DNA from: Clostridia bacterium | Lineage (GTDB): Bacteria; Bacillota; Clostridia; Oscillospirales; Acutalibacteraceae | NCBI GenBank assembly: GCA_024404195.1 | Contig: JAKSQJ010000009.1 | Coordinates: 1 to 37,680 of the forward strand | Direction of reading: 5' to 3' | DNA: 37,680 nucleotides | Part shown: positions 7,296 through 16,010 of the stretch, one piece after another | Layout of the letters: the number at the start of each line of letters is the position of its first letter | How positions within the stretch are numbered: position 1 is the first letter of the stretch | Position numbers and translations under genes: made by a program | The notes under the pieces: generated by a model | The model's database searches: none | Seen by the model: the letters and a program-made list of their open reading frames with translations, nothing else | What the model was told of the DNA's origin: nothing

Positions 7296-8486
7296 ATGAT
7301 TTCACAAAGAATGTTAAGTATCGGAAAAAGTCCCTCAAAAATAAGAGAAATTTTTGAGTATTCAAGAAAAAGAAAGGCGCAAATCGGCGAGGACAAGGTC
7401 TTTGATTTTAGTTTGGGTAACCCGAATATCCCTGCGCCTAAAAAGGTTAACGAAGTTATTACCGATTTGATAAAAACCACCGACAGCACGGCTTTGCACG
7501 GCTATACTTCGGCTGTCGGCGATATGGATACAAGAAAAACCATCGCCGATAATATAAAGAAAAGATTTTGTTTTGAATGCTCGGCAGATAATATCTATAT
7601 GACCTGCGGTGCCGCCGCTTCGCTTGAAATTACCCTTAAAGCAATCTGCAACAGGGGTGACGAGGTTATAGCATTGGCGCCCTATTTCCCCGAATATAAG
7701 GTGTTTATTGAAAATGCCGAGGCAACAACGGTTGAGGTTTTGTGCCGAGAGGGTGATATGGGTCTTGACATTGAGGCGATAAAGGGCGCATTAAACGGCA
7801 AAACAAAGGCGATTATCGTAAATTCCCCGAATAACCCGTCGGGTGCGGTTTTTGCCGAGAAAGACATTAAAAAACTTGCCGAAATTCTTAATGAACATAA
7901 CAAAAAGACGGGCGAAACGGTTTATATTATATGCGATGAGCCCTACCGTGAAATCGTTTACGGCGATATTGTTGTTCCGTATATACCAAGTATTTACGAC
8001 CATACGATAGTTTGCTATTCTTACAGTAAATCTTTATCGCTTCCGGGCGAGAGAATAGGTTACATAATGGTATCTCCGAAAGCCCGAGACAGCGAGGACA
8101 TATATTTTGCGGTTTGCGGTGCAGGCAGAGTTTCCGGTTATGTTTGCGCTCCGAGCTTGATGCAGTATGTTGTAAATAAATGTGACGGACTTTTGCCCGA
8201 TATAGAAAAATATGCCAAAAACCGTGATTTAATCTATAATTCCCTTAAAGAAATCGGCTTTGAGGCAGTTCGTCCCGACGGCGCTTTCTATCTTTTCGTA
8301 AAGGCGCTTGAAAGCGATGCCGTTAAGTTCTGCGAAACCGCAAAGAAGTATGAATTGTTGCTTGTTCCGAGCGATTCTTTCGGAATTAAGGGCTATGTTC
8401 GTATCGCATATTGCGTAAGCTATGAGCAGATAAAGAACTCAATCCCTCAATTTAAGAAGCTTTTTGAGGATTATAAAAACAGGTGA
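7296..8486 (+). CDS. PLP-dependent class I/II aminotransferase
   Basis: The protein (396 residues) is a fold-type I aminotransferase. It shows the substrate-pocket strand SLGNPNIPAPKKV, the cofactor segment NSPNNPSGAVF, the aspartate in ICDEPYREIVYGD, and the PLP lysine K245 in SYSKSLSLPGERIGY. The family includes aspartate and aromatic aminotransferases. As first gene of an operon for phenylalanine synthesis it most likely makes phenylalanine (or tyrosine) from the keto acid, but the sequence alone does not fix the substrate. AGAGGAAAAAAT precedes the ATG, and the stop lies 4 bases before the next start. Confidence 0.9.
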   Translation: MISQRMLSIGKSPSKIREIFEYSRKRKAQIGEDKVFDFSLGNPNIPAPKKVNEVITDLIKTTDSTALHGYTSAVGDMDTRKTIADNIKKRFCFECSADNIYMTCGAAASLEITLKAICNRGDEVIALAPYFPEYKVFIENAEATTVEVLCREGDMGLDIEAIKGALNGKTKAIIVNSPNNPSGAVFAEKDIKKLAEILNEHNKKTGETVYIICDEPYREIVYGDIVVPYIPSIYDHTIVCYSYSKSLSLPGERIGYIMVSPKARDSEDIYFAVCGAGRVSGYVCAPSLMQYVVNKCDGLLPDIEKYAKNRDLIYNSLKEIGFEAVRPDGAFYLFVKALESDAVKFCETAKKYELLLVPSDSFGIKGYVRIAYCVSYEQIKNSIPQFKKLFEDYKNR

Positions 8487-8490
8487 TAAG

Positions 8491-9579
8491 ATGGCTGATA
8501 TTAAAAATATCAGAAACGAAATTGACGCCGTTGATAAAGAAATGGCAAAGCTTTTTATTAAGCGAATGGACCTATCAAAAGAGGTGGCTTTATATAAGCA
8601 GAGCGTAGGGGCAAAAATTGAGGATAAGCAAAGAGAAGAGGAAATTGTAGCTAAAAACTCCCTGCTTATTGAAAACGACGAATATAAGCCCTATTATGCC
8701 GATTTTCTTAACAGTAATATGCGTATCTCAAAGCGATACCAAAAGAGGATATTAAGCGGTATGACCGTTGCTGTAAGCGGAACAAAGGGCGCATTTGCAT
8801 ATATTACGGCAGGTAAGATTTTCGGCGAAACGGTAAGCTCTCCCTTTGCCGATTTCAATTCGGCATATCTTGCGGCGCAAAGCGGCGAATGCGATTTGGC
8901 ATTTTTGCCGCTTGAAAACAGCTTCGGCGGCGATGTCGGTGCGGTTTTAGACCTTTTATATTTCGGAAAACTCTATATAAACGGAATTTACGAAGCCGAG
9001 ATAACGCAAAATCTTATCGCAAAAAACGAGACAAAAGAAAATGATATAAAAACCGTTTTAAGTCACCCTCAGGCACTTGCTCAATGCGGTGCATTTATTG
9101 AGCAAAACGGCTTTAAGACAATAGAAACCGCTAATACCACCGAAGCCGTAAAAGCCGTCGCAAAAAGCGACGATTTAACCCTTGCGGCGATAGGAAGCTT
9201 TGAAGCGGCAAAGGAATTAGGTCTTAAAGTAGTAAGAGAAAACATCAACGAGCAAAGGAATAATACAACAAGGTTTGTTTTGCTTTCAAGAACAAAAAAG
9301 AAGCCGTCGGCTTTTGATGACCGCTTTGTCCTTATGTTTACCGTAAAGGATACGGCAGGGGCGCTTAGCGGCGCCATTTCGGTAATAGGCGAATACGGTT
9401 TTAACCTTGTTTCAATAAAATCCCGTCCTACAAGAGAAGAAAACCATAAGCATTATTTTTATGTTGAGGGCGAGGGTAATATAGGAACGAATAGCGGCGA
9501 AAAAATGACCGAAGAACTTAAAAAATGCTGCGATAATCTTAAAATTATGGGAAGTTTTCAAAACGAAAAGAGGGTGTAA
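8491..9579 (+). CDS. pheA: Bifunctional chorismate mutase / prephenate dehydratase
   Basis: This enzyme turns chorismate into prephenate and then phenylpyruvate. Domains in order: AroQ-type chorismate mutase (about 1-85, IRNEIDAVDKEMAKLFIKRM), prephenate dehydratase (about 90-275, with LPLENSFGGDVGAV, SHPQALAQC and the catalytic NTTRF), and a C-terminal ACT domain (about 285-355, GALSGAISVIGEYGFNLVSI) that in the family binds phenylalanine for feedback control. The length of 362 matches a P-protein. Start at 8491, because AGGTGA lies 5 bases upstream; the frame is open to 8464, inside the aminotransferase gene. The family ESRP motif reads KSRP here. Confidence 0.94.
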   Translation: MADIKNIRNEIDAVDKEMAKLFIKRMDLSKEVALYKQSVGAKIEDKQREEEIVAKNSLLIENDEYKPYYADFLNSNMRISKRYQKRILSGMTVAVSGTKGAFAYITAGKIFGETVSSPFADFNSAYLAAQSGECDLAFLPLENSFGGDVGAVLDLLYFGKLYINGIYEAEITQNLIAKNETKENDIKTVLSHPQALAQCGAFIEQNGFKTIETANTTEAVKAVAKSDDLTLAAIGSFEAAKELGLKVVRENINEQRNNTTRFVLLSRTKKKPSAFDDRFVLMFTVKDTAGALSGAISVIGEYGFNLVSIKSRPTREENHKHYFYVEGEGNIGTNSGEKMTEELKKCCDNLKIMGSFQNEKRV

Positions 9580-9584
9580 AAAAA

Positions 9585-10673
9585 GTGAATAATACATTAG
9601 GCCAAAATGTTAGCATTACCCTTTTCGGCGAGAGTCACGGCGAGGCGATAGGCGCCGTTCTTGACGGTATCCCGTCGGGAATAAAAATTGACAGAGATTT
9701 TATTGCAAAAAAACTCTCCCTTCGCCGACCTTTCGGGGATATTTCCACCAAAAGACAGGAAAAGGATGATTTTAAGATAATAAGCGGATTAAACGGCGAT
9801 ATAACCGCAGGAACTCCGATTTGCATTATAATTGAAAACGAAGATGTAAACCCCGACGATTATGAAAATGATATTAAGCCGAGACCTTCTCACGCCGACT
9901 ATACGGCATATAAAAAGCACGGTGTTGAGGGAGTTTTGTCGGGCGGCGGACATTTTAGCGGTCGGCTTACTGCTCCTATTGTTGCCGCAGGTGCTATTGC
10001 TATGCAGATTTTAGAGAAAAAGGGCATAAAAATCGGCTCACATATCAAGAGTATTTTAGATGTTGAGGATAGAGATTTTGCCGATTTCTACAGTGATATA
10101 TCGGTGCTTCAAGATAAAAACTTTGCGGTTTTAGATAATGAAGCGGCAAAAGAAATGCAAAAAACAATAGAAAAAGCCGCCTTGGAAAACGACAGTGTCG
10201 GCGGTATAATTGAAACGGCGATAATAGGTGTTGACGCCGGTTTGGGCGAGCCGTTTTTTGATACCTTGGAGGGTGCTTTGGCAAAGGGACTTTTCGCCAT
10301 TCCCGCCGTTAAGGGTGTTGAGTTCGGGGCAGGTTTTTCCATTACGAAAATGTTCGGCTCCGTTGCTAATGACCAAATGGAAATTAAAGACGGCAAAATA
10401 AGAACACTTACCAACAATTCCGGCGGAATAAACGGCGGAATTTCAAACGGCGAGCCGATAGTAATGAGAATTGCCGTTAAGCCGACCCCCTCTGTAAAAA
10501 AAGAGCAAAAAACCGTTGACCTTCAAAGCAAAACTCAAACAACGCTTATAGTTTTGGGCCGTCATGACCCTTCAATTGTTCACAGAGCAAGGGTAGTTGC
10601 CGACAGTATTGCGGCGCTTACAATTCTTGATATGCTTTCAAGAAACGAGGGCTCAAAGGGGTTAAGGATATGA
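9585..10673 (+). CDS. aroC: Chorismate synthase
   Basis: It converts EPSP to chorismate with reduced FMN. The signatures GESHGEAIGAVLDGIPSG, RRPFGDISTKRQEKD, RPSHADYTA and GGGHFSGR are all present, and the length (362) is normal. The start is GTG at 9585, preceded by GAGGGTG about 10 bases upstream. The stop overlaps the ATG of aroE-aroK by four bases (ATGA), which points to coupled translation. Confidence 0.97.
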   Translation: MNNTLGQNVSITLFGESHGEAIGAVLDGIPSGIKIDRDFIAKKLSLRRPFGDISTKRQEKDDFKIISGLNGDITAGTPICIIIENEDVNPDDYENDIKPRPSHADYTAYKKHGVEGVLSGGGHFSGRLTAPIVAAGAIAMQILEKKGIKIGSHIKSILDVEDRDFADFYSDISVLQDKNFAVLDNEAAKEMQKTIEKAALENDSVGGIIETAIIGVDAGLGEPFFDTLEGALAKGLFAIPAVKGVEFGAGFSITKMFGSVANDQMEIKDGKIRTLTNNSGGINGGISNGEPIVMRIAVKPTPSVKKEQKTVDLQSKTQTTLIVLGRHDPSIVHRARVVADSIAALTILDMLSRNEGSKGLRI

Positions 10674-11902
10674 GCTTCGGTATAATCGGAAAGGTTTTGG
10701 GGCATAGTTTTTCAGCCGAAATTCACCCGAAACTTTTTGACTGCGACTATCAAAAATGGGAGCTTTCGCCCGATATGCTTGATGATTTCTTTGAAAAAAG
10801 GAACTTTGAGGGCATAAATGTTACCATTCCTTATAAAACCGATGTTATAAAATATCTCGGATTTATTGACGAAAATGCCGAGAAAATCGGCGCTGTCAAT
10901 ACGATAGTAAATAAAAACGGAAAATTATACGGATACAATACCGATTATTACGGACTTTTAGAACTGATAAAGTCAAAAAATGTCAGTCTGACGGGTAAAA
11001 ATGTTCTTATTTTCGGAAGCGGTGCCACCTCTAAAACCGCAAGGGCGGTTGCCGAAAATATGGGCGCAAAAAGTGTTGTCCGGTTATCCCGAAAAGAAAA
11101 AGACGGCTTTGATACCTATAAAAACATCAAAAATTATTATGAAAATACCGATGTAATTATCAACACAACCCCCTGCGGAATGTATCCGAACATTTATGAA
11201 ACCGCCGCCGATATCAAGAATTTTAAGGGTTTAGAGGCGGTTTTTGATGTTGTTTATAATCCTATTAGAACAAAGCTCGTCTTAGATGCTTTAAATATGG
11301 GGCTAATTGCCGAGGGCGGAAGCAGAATGCTTGTTTTTCAGGCGGTTTATGCGGCTCGGCTTTTTTGCGGAAAGGATATTAAAGACAGTAAGGGCGAAGA
11401 AATTTTAAGGGATATAATTGCCGAAAAGCAAAACATCGTGCTTATAGGTATGCCCGCCTGCGGAAAAACAACCGTCGGTAAAATTCTTGCCGAAAGGTTA
11501 AACAAAACCTTTGTTGATACCGACTGCGAAATAGAGAAAAAATATAAAAAAACTCCGAAAGAAATAATTGAAAGTAATGGCGAAGCGGTTTTCAGAAAAT
11601 ACGAAAGCGAAATTATAAAGGATATTTCAAAAAATCAAAATCAGGTTATCGCAACGGGCGGCGGTGCCGTTCTTGACGGGGAAAATACTCTGTATCTTAA
11701 AGAAAACGGCAAAATCGTTTATATTAAAAGAGATATAAACGAACTTTTATCGGACGAAAAAAGACCGCTTTCAAACACAAAGGAAAAGTTAGAAAATATT
11801 TATAAAATCCGCAAACCTCTATACGAAAAATCGGCGGATATTATTATAAATTCGCTTAAAACACCCGAAGAAACGGCAAATTCTATTTTGGATGTGATTT
11901 GA
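10670..11902 (+). CDS. aroE-aroK: Fused shikimate dehydrogenase-shikimate kinase
   Basis: One 410-residue protein carries two consecutive shikimate pathway activities. Residues 1-250 are AroE: VTIPYK with K56, N77, D92 in NTDYYG, the NADP loop GSGATSK (116-122) and a C-terminal AEGGSRMLVFQA. Residues 254-410 are shikimate kinase: P-loop GMPACGKTT (260-268), DTD (283-285), FRKYE (308-312), GGGA (330-333) and the lid RP (365-366). All key residues for both activities are present, so the fusion looks functional. The reading frame passes without a break between the domains. It overlaps aroC by 4 bases and its stop overlaps the aroQ start. Confidence 0.95.
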   Translation: MSFGIIGKVLGHSFSAEIHPKLFDCDYQKWELSPDMLDDFFEKRNFEGINVTIPYKTDVIKYLGFIDENAEKIGAVNTIVNKNGKLYGYNTDYYGLLELIKSKNVSLTGKNVLIFGSGATSKTARAVAENMGAKSVVRLSRKEKDGFDTYKNIKNYYENTDVIINTTPCGMYPNIYETAADIKNFKGLEAVFDVVYNPIRTKLVLDALNMGLIAEGGSRMLVFQAVYAARLFCGKDIKDSKGEEILRDIIAEKQNIVLIGMPACGKTTVGKILAERLNKTFVDTDCEIEKKYKKTPKEIIESNGEAVFRKYESEIIKDISKNQNQVIATGGGAVLDGENTLYLKENGKIVYIKRDINELLSDEKRPLSNTKEKLENIYKIRKPLYEKSADIIINSLKTPEETANSILDVI

Positions 11903-12330
11903 TGAAAATATTGGTAATAAACGGACCTTCTATAAATATGCTCGGCGTAAGAGAACCGAATATTTACGGCAGTAAAACCTATGATGACCTATGCTCGCTC
12001 GTTGAAGAAGAATGTAAGAAAAAAGGCGTTCTTGTTGATTTTTTTCAGTCAAACCACGAGGGCGATATAGTTGATATTATCCTTAATTCTTATAAAAAAA
12101 CCGATGCAATTATCATAAACCCTGCGGCTTATACCCATACGAGTATTGCCATTGCCGACGCATTGAACGCCGTCAGTATTCCTTATGTTGAGGTGCATAT
12201 TTCCGATGTTTCAAAAAGGGAAGAGTATAGGCAAATCAGTTTTATAAGAGAAAACGCCGTTGCAACCGTTATGGGCGAGGGCATTTCGGGATATGTTACT
12301 GCGTTAAATATTCTCTTAAAGGGCAGATAA
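11902..12330 (+). CDS. aroQ: Type II 3-dehydroquinate dehydratase
   Basis: It removes water from 3-dehydroquinate. The 142-residue protein shows NGPSINMLGVREPNIYG (with the catalytic tyrosine), QSNHEGDIVD, NPAAYTHTSIAIADAL and EVHISDVSKRE, all of the type II family. NGPNLNLLG of most relatives reads NGPSINMLG. The ATG at 11902 overlaps the stop of aroE-aroK (TGATG); a TTG one codon upstream is less likely. Confidence 0.96.
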   Translation: MKILVINGPSINMLGVREPNIYGSKTYDDLCSLVEEECKKKGVLVDFFQSNHEGDIVDIILNSYKKTDAIIINPAAYTHTSIAIADALNAVSIPYVEVHISDVSKREEYRQISFIRENAVATVMGEGISGYVTALNILLKGR

Positions 12331-12331
12331 T

Positions 12332-13531
12332 ATGGAAATCACCGTTAAAAAAAGTATTCCAAAGGGCATAATTTCGGCTCCGCCATCAAAAAGTATTGCT
12401 CACAGGGCGCTGATTTTGGGCGCTTTTTCAAAAAGTTCAATAATTGAAAACATTGAGTTTTCCGAGGATATTAAGGCGACGATAGGTTGCCTTAAAGCGC
12501 TTGGGGCAAATGTTGTTTGCGAGAAAAATTATGTAAAAATCGGCGGTCTTAACCTTAATAATATCAAAGATAATGTGGTGCTTTTTGCCAACGAAAGCGG
12601 AAGCACTTTAAGATTTTTAATACCCGTTTGTTTGCTTTCGGGCAAAAAAATAACCTTTAAGGGCACAAAAAAACTTATTTCAAGACCGTTAGACGAATAC
12701 GAAAAAATCTGCAAGGAAAACGGTTTTTTGTTTGAAATCGGCGAAGATTTTGTAACCGTTTGCGGAAATCCCGAAATAAATAAAATTTCGGTTTCGGCTC
12801 AAATTTCAAGTCAGTTTGTAACGGGATTTTTACTTGCTTTTTCCTTATTTTCGGGCGAAAAAACCGTTGAAATCAAGGGAGAAATCGGCAGTAAACCGTA
12901 TATTGACATAACTCTTGATGTTCTCAATTTCTTCGGAGTAAACACCGATTTTGACGGCAAAACGGTTAAGATTTCGGGCGGAAAAATCAAAAACACGAAA
13001 TATTTTGTTGAAGCCGATGCCTCAAACGGCGCATACCTTTGCGGTTTTGATTTTTTAGGCGAGGTCGGTATAGAAAACCTAAATACCGAAACGAAGCAGG
13101 GCGATATTGAATTTCTCAATATGTTTGAAGAATTAAGGCAGGGGAAAAGAGAATTTAATCTTAAAAACCATCCCGATTTGGCACCCTTAATGTTCGTTCT
13201 TTGCTGTTTTTTCGGCAAATGCGAATTTATCGGAACAAATCGGCTAAAATATAAAGAAAGCGACCGAGTTTTGGCTATGAAAGAGGAGCTTAATAAGTTT
13301 AATGTTGAGCTTAAAGATTTTGGCGACAGGGTTATTATTGACCCGTCAAAAATCAACGCTCCGAGCGTTAAGCTATCAAGCCATAATGACCATAGAATCG
13401 TTATGGCGCTATGTATTCTTTGCGCAAAATTCGGCGGTGAAATAGAAAACTGCGAGGCGGTCAATAAAAGCTTTCCCGATTATTTTTGCAAGTTACGGGA
13501 AATAGGTGTTGAGTTTTCGCCTAACTCTTAA
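12332..13531 (+). CDS. aroA: EPSP synthase (3-phosphoshikimate 1-carboxyvinyltransferase)
   Basis: It joins PEP and shikimate-3-phosphate. The 399-residue protein has PPSKSIAHRALILGA with the catalytic lysine, NESGSTLRF, RPLDEY, SSQFVTGFLLA, KESDRVLAM and HNDHRIVMAL. It begins one base after the aroQ stop codon. The usual GT(T/A)xR loop reads GSTLRF; this deserves a look only in terms of class, not function. Confidence 0.96.
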   Translation: MEITVKKSIPKGIISAPPSKSIAHRALILGAFSKSSIIENIEFSEDIKATIGCLKALGANVVCEKNYVKIGGLNLNNIKDNVVLFANESGSTLRFLIPVCLLSGKKITFKGTKKLISRPLDEYEKICKENGFLFEIGEDFVTVCGNPEINKISVSAQISSQFVTGFLLAFSLFSGEKTVEIKGEIGSKPYIDITLDVLNFFGVNTDFDGKTVKISGGKIKNTKYFVEADASNGAYLCGFDFLGEVGIENLNTETKQGDIEFLNMFEELRQGKREFNLKNHPDLAPLMFVLCCFFGKCEFIGTNRLKYKESDRVLAMKEELNKFNVELKDFGDRVIIDPSKINAPSVKLSSHNDHRIVMALCILCAKFGGEIENCEAVNKSFPDYFCKLREIGVEFSPNS

Positions 13532-13565
13532 AAACTAAAACGGTTTAGTAAATAAAGGTGATAAA

Positions 13566-14594
13566 ATGGGAGCAAATTATATAAGGAAACTGCCGATACC
13601 GATGGAAATCAAGGCGCAGTATCCCCTGACCGATAATTTGGCAAAAATCAAGGCGAAAAGGGATAAGGAAATAAAGGCGGTTTTTGAGGGAAAAAGCGAT
13701 AAATTTATTTTGATTGTCGGTCCTTGCTCTGCCGATAATAAGGACTCTGTTCTTGATTATATGGGGCGGCTTAAAACCGTTGCCGATGAGGTAAAGGATA
13801 AAATAATCGTTATCCCGAGAGTTTATACAAATAAACCGAGAACAACGGGCGACGGCTATTTGGGTATGCTTCATCAGCCGAAGCCGACCGAAAAAGAGGA
13901 TATGTTAAAGGGCATTGTTGCGATAAGAGAAATTCATATGAGCGCAATAAGGGACTACGGTTTTACCTGCGCCGATGAAATGCTGTATCCCGAAAATTTC
14001 CGCTATTTGTCCGATATTTTAGGTTATGTTGCCGTCGGCGCAAGGTCGGTTGAAAATCAACAGCACCGCCTTACCGCAAGCGGAATTGATGTTCCCGTCG
14101 GAATGAAAAATCCGACAGGCGGAGATATGACGGTTATGATGAATTCCATTGTTGCCGCAAGTCATCCTCATACCTTTATTTTCAGGGGTTGGGAGGTTGA
14201 AAGCACGGGTAACCCTCTTGCTCATTCCATTCTTCGTGGCTTTACCGACAGGTCGGGGAAATATATATCAAATTATCATTACGAGGATTTAGTAAAGCTC
14301 AATGAACTTTATATGGCAAACGGGAAACTTATTCCTGCCGCAATAATTGACGCAAACCACGCAAATTCGGGCAAAAACCCCTTTGAACAACCGAGAATTG
14401 TTGAAGATGTTTTACTTAGCCGAAAGAAAAATGCCGACATTAAGGGACTTGTTAAGGGCGTAATGATAGAAAGTTATATTGAGGACGGATGTCAGAGCCC
14501 GACCGATAAAGTTTACGGAAAATCAATAACCGATGCGTGCTTGGGCTTTGAAAAAACAAAAGAACTTATATATGAAATTGCAGATAAATTATAA
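13566..14594 (+). CDS. 3-deoxy-7-phosphoheptulonate synthase (AroF/G/H type)
   Basis: This is the entry enzyme of the shikimate pathway (PEP + erythrose-4-P). The 342-residue protein belongs to the type I-alpha family: IVGPCSADN, PRVYTNKPRTTGDGYLG, ARSVENQQHR, GMKNPTGGD and IDANHANSGKNP are clear. In the family these enzymes are feedback-inhibited by aromatic amino acids; which one cannot be told here. AAAGGTGATAAA precedes the ATG. It is the last gene of the operon and is followed directly by a terminator. Confidence 0.95.
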   Translation: MGANYIRKLPIPMEIKAQYPLTDNLAKIKAKRDKEIKAVFEGKSDKFILIVGPCSADNKDSVLDYMGRLKTVADEVKDKIIVIPRVYTNKPRTTGDGYLGMLHQPKPTEKEDMLKGIVAIREIHMSAIRDYGFTCADEMLYPENFRYLSDILGYVAVGARSVENQQHRLTASGIDVPVGMKNPTGGDMTVMMNSIVAASHPHTFIFRGWEVESTGNPLAHSILRGFTDRSGKYISNYHYEDLVKLNELYMANGKLIPAAIIDANHANSGKNPFEQPRIVEDVLLSRKKNADIKGLVKGVMIESYIEDGCQSPTDKVYGKSITDACLGFEKTKELIYEIADKL

Positions 14595-14620
14595 AAAGGG
14601 GTCAAGGTGACCCCTTTTTT
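14593..14620 (+). terminator. Terminator of the aromatic operon
   Basis: There is a 12-bp perfect stem (AAAAAGGGGTCA with TGACCCCTTTTT), a 3-base loop AGG and a T run. It overlaps the stop codon of the DAHP synthase gene and is separated by only three bases from the -35 box of the next promoter. Confidence 0.93.
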
Positions 14621-14622
14621 TA

Positions 14623-14651
14623 TTGACATTGAAACTATTGTAATGTAAAAT
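14623..14651 (+). promoter_or_regulatory. Sigma-A promoter of the pyrH-polC operon
   Basis: TTGACA (14623-14628) and TAAAAT (14646-14651) are 17 bp apart. The pyrH start is 39 bp further on. Confidence 0.85.
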
Positions 14652-14689
14652 ATAGTAAAATAATATATATAACATAGGGGGCTTAAAAA

Positions 14690-15394
14690 TTGGCTTGTGT
14701 TTATAAAAGAATTCTCTTAAAGCTTTCGGGCGAGGTTCTTGCCGGTGAAAAGGGAACGGGAATTGATTTTGACAAGGTTTATGATGTATGTAAGCGTGTA
14801 AAAGAAATAACCGATTTAGGTGTTCAGGTTGCTATCGTTGTAGGCGGAGGCAACTTTTGGAGAGGCCGTTCAAGCGGAAATATGGATAGAACGAGAGCCG
14901 ACCATATGGGTATGCTCGCTACTACCATCAACTCCCTTGCTCTTGCCGATACTTTAGAACAGTTGGGGGTTACCGCAAGGGTGCAGACCGCCGTTGAAAT
15001 GCGTCAGGTTGCCGAGCCGTATATCAGGAATAAGGCAATCCGTCATCTTGAAAAGGACAGGGTTGTAATCTTCGGCTGCGGAACGGGAAATCCCTTCTTC
15101 TCAACCGATACCGCCGCCGCTTTAAGAGGTGCCGAAATCGGTGTTGATGTAATCTTTAAGGCAACGAATGTTGACGGCGTTTATGACTGCGACCCGAATA
15201 AAAACCCCGATGCCGTTAAATTTGATAAGCTTTCTCACCATGATGTTCTTCAAAAGGAGCTTCATGTTATGGATGCAACCGCCGCTTCTCTTTGTATGGA
15301 AAACGGCATTAAAATTTTGGTGTTTAATCTTGATGACCCCGATAATATCGTTAAGGCCGTTAAGGGCGAAACAATCGGAACATTAGTAGAATAA
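14690..15394 (+). CDS. pyrH: UMP kinase
   Basis: It phosphorylates UMP to UDP; bacterial enzymes are hexamers of the amino acid kinase fold. The 234-residue protein shows [44 protein letters not shown] and [14 protein letters not shown]. The start is TTG at 14690, with AGGGGG 8 bases upstream. It heads the operon; in many relatives rpsB and tsf come before it, but here it has its own promoter and no rpsB-tsf in front. Confidence 0.96.
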   Translation: MACVYKRILLKLSGEVLAGEKGTGIDFDKVYDVCKRVKEITDLGVQVAIVVGGGNFWRGRSSGNMDRTRADHMGMLATTINSLALADTLEQLGVTARVQTAVEMRQVAEPYIRNKAIRHLEKDRVVIFGCGTGNPFFSTDTAAALRGAEIGVDVIFKATNVDGVYDCDPNKNPDAVKFDKLSHHDVLQKELHVMDATAASLCMENGIKILVFNLDDPDNIVKAVKGETIGTLVE

Positions 15395-15410
15395 TTTGGA
15401 GGAAAACTTT

Positions 15411-15965
15411 ATGCAGGAATTACTTAAAAATACCGAGGAAAAAATGAGCAAGAGTATTGCTTCTCTTGAAAGAGAGTATAAGTCAGTCAGAGCAGGCAGG
15501 GCAAATGCCGCCGTTCTTGATAAGGTTTCGGTTGACTATTACGGTGTTCCGACACCTATTCAACAGATGGCAGCCGTTTCAATCCCCGAGGCAAGAAGTT
15601 TGGTTATTCAACCTTGGGACGCTACAATGCTTAAAGAAATTGAAAAGGCGATTTTAACCTCCGAAATCGGAATTAACCCTCAAAATGACGGTAAGGTTAT
15701 CCGTCTTAACTTCCCTCCGCTTACCGAGGAAAGAAGAAAAGATATAGTTAAGGATGTTAAGAAAACCGCCGAGGATTCAAAGGTTGCAATAAGAAATATC
15801 CGCCGAGATGCCCTTGATAAATTAAAGGGACTTAAAAAGGATAACAAGATAACCGAGGATGATGAGTCAAACGGCGAAAAGAAAATCCAAAATCTTACCG
15901 ATAAGTATTGCAAAGAAGCCGATGAGCTTTTGGCAATAAAGGAAAAAGAAATAATGGAAATATAA
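15411..15965 (+). CDS. frr: Ribosome recycling factor
   Basis: It splits post-termination ribosomes with EF-G. The 184-residue protein has the family features SLEREYKSVRAGRANAAVLD, YYGVPTPIQQMA and PPLTEERRKDIVK. The ATG at 15411 has GGAGG 8 bases upstream; the in-frame extension to 15396 has no such site. Lies 16 bp after pyrH. Confidence 0.97.
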   Translation: MQELLKNTEEKMSKSIASLEREYKSVRAGRANAAVLDKVSVDYYGVPTPIQQMAAVSIPEARSLVIQPWDATMLKEIEKAILTSEIGINPQNDGKVIRLNFPPLTEERRKDIVKDVKKTAEDSKVAIRNIRRDALDKLKGLKKDNKITEDDESNGEKKIQNLTDKYCKEADELLAIKEKEIMEI

Positions 15966-15971
15966 ACATTC

Positions 15972-15991
15972 GGCGCACCTAACCGTGCGCC
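15972..15991 (+). other. Hairpin between frr and uppS
   Basis: GGCGCAC (15972-15978) and GTGCGCC (15985-15991) form a perfect 7-bp stem around CTAACC. There is no real T run after it, so it is more likely an mRNA processing or stability element, or a weak terminator, than an operon end. Confidence 0.5.
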
Positions 15992-16010
15992 TATGTTTTA
16001 GGTGTTTTGT

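Noticed and set aside
13532-13565. Terminator between aroA and the DAHP synthase gene
   Set aside because: ACTAAA/TTTAGT is a 6-bp A/T-rich stem without a T run; the short gap suggests one operon.
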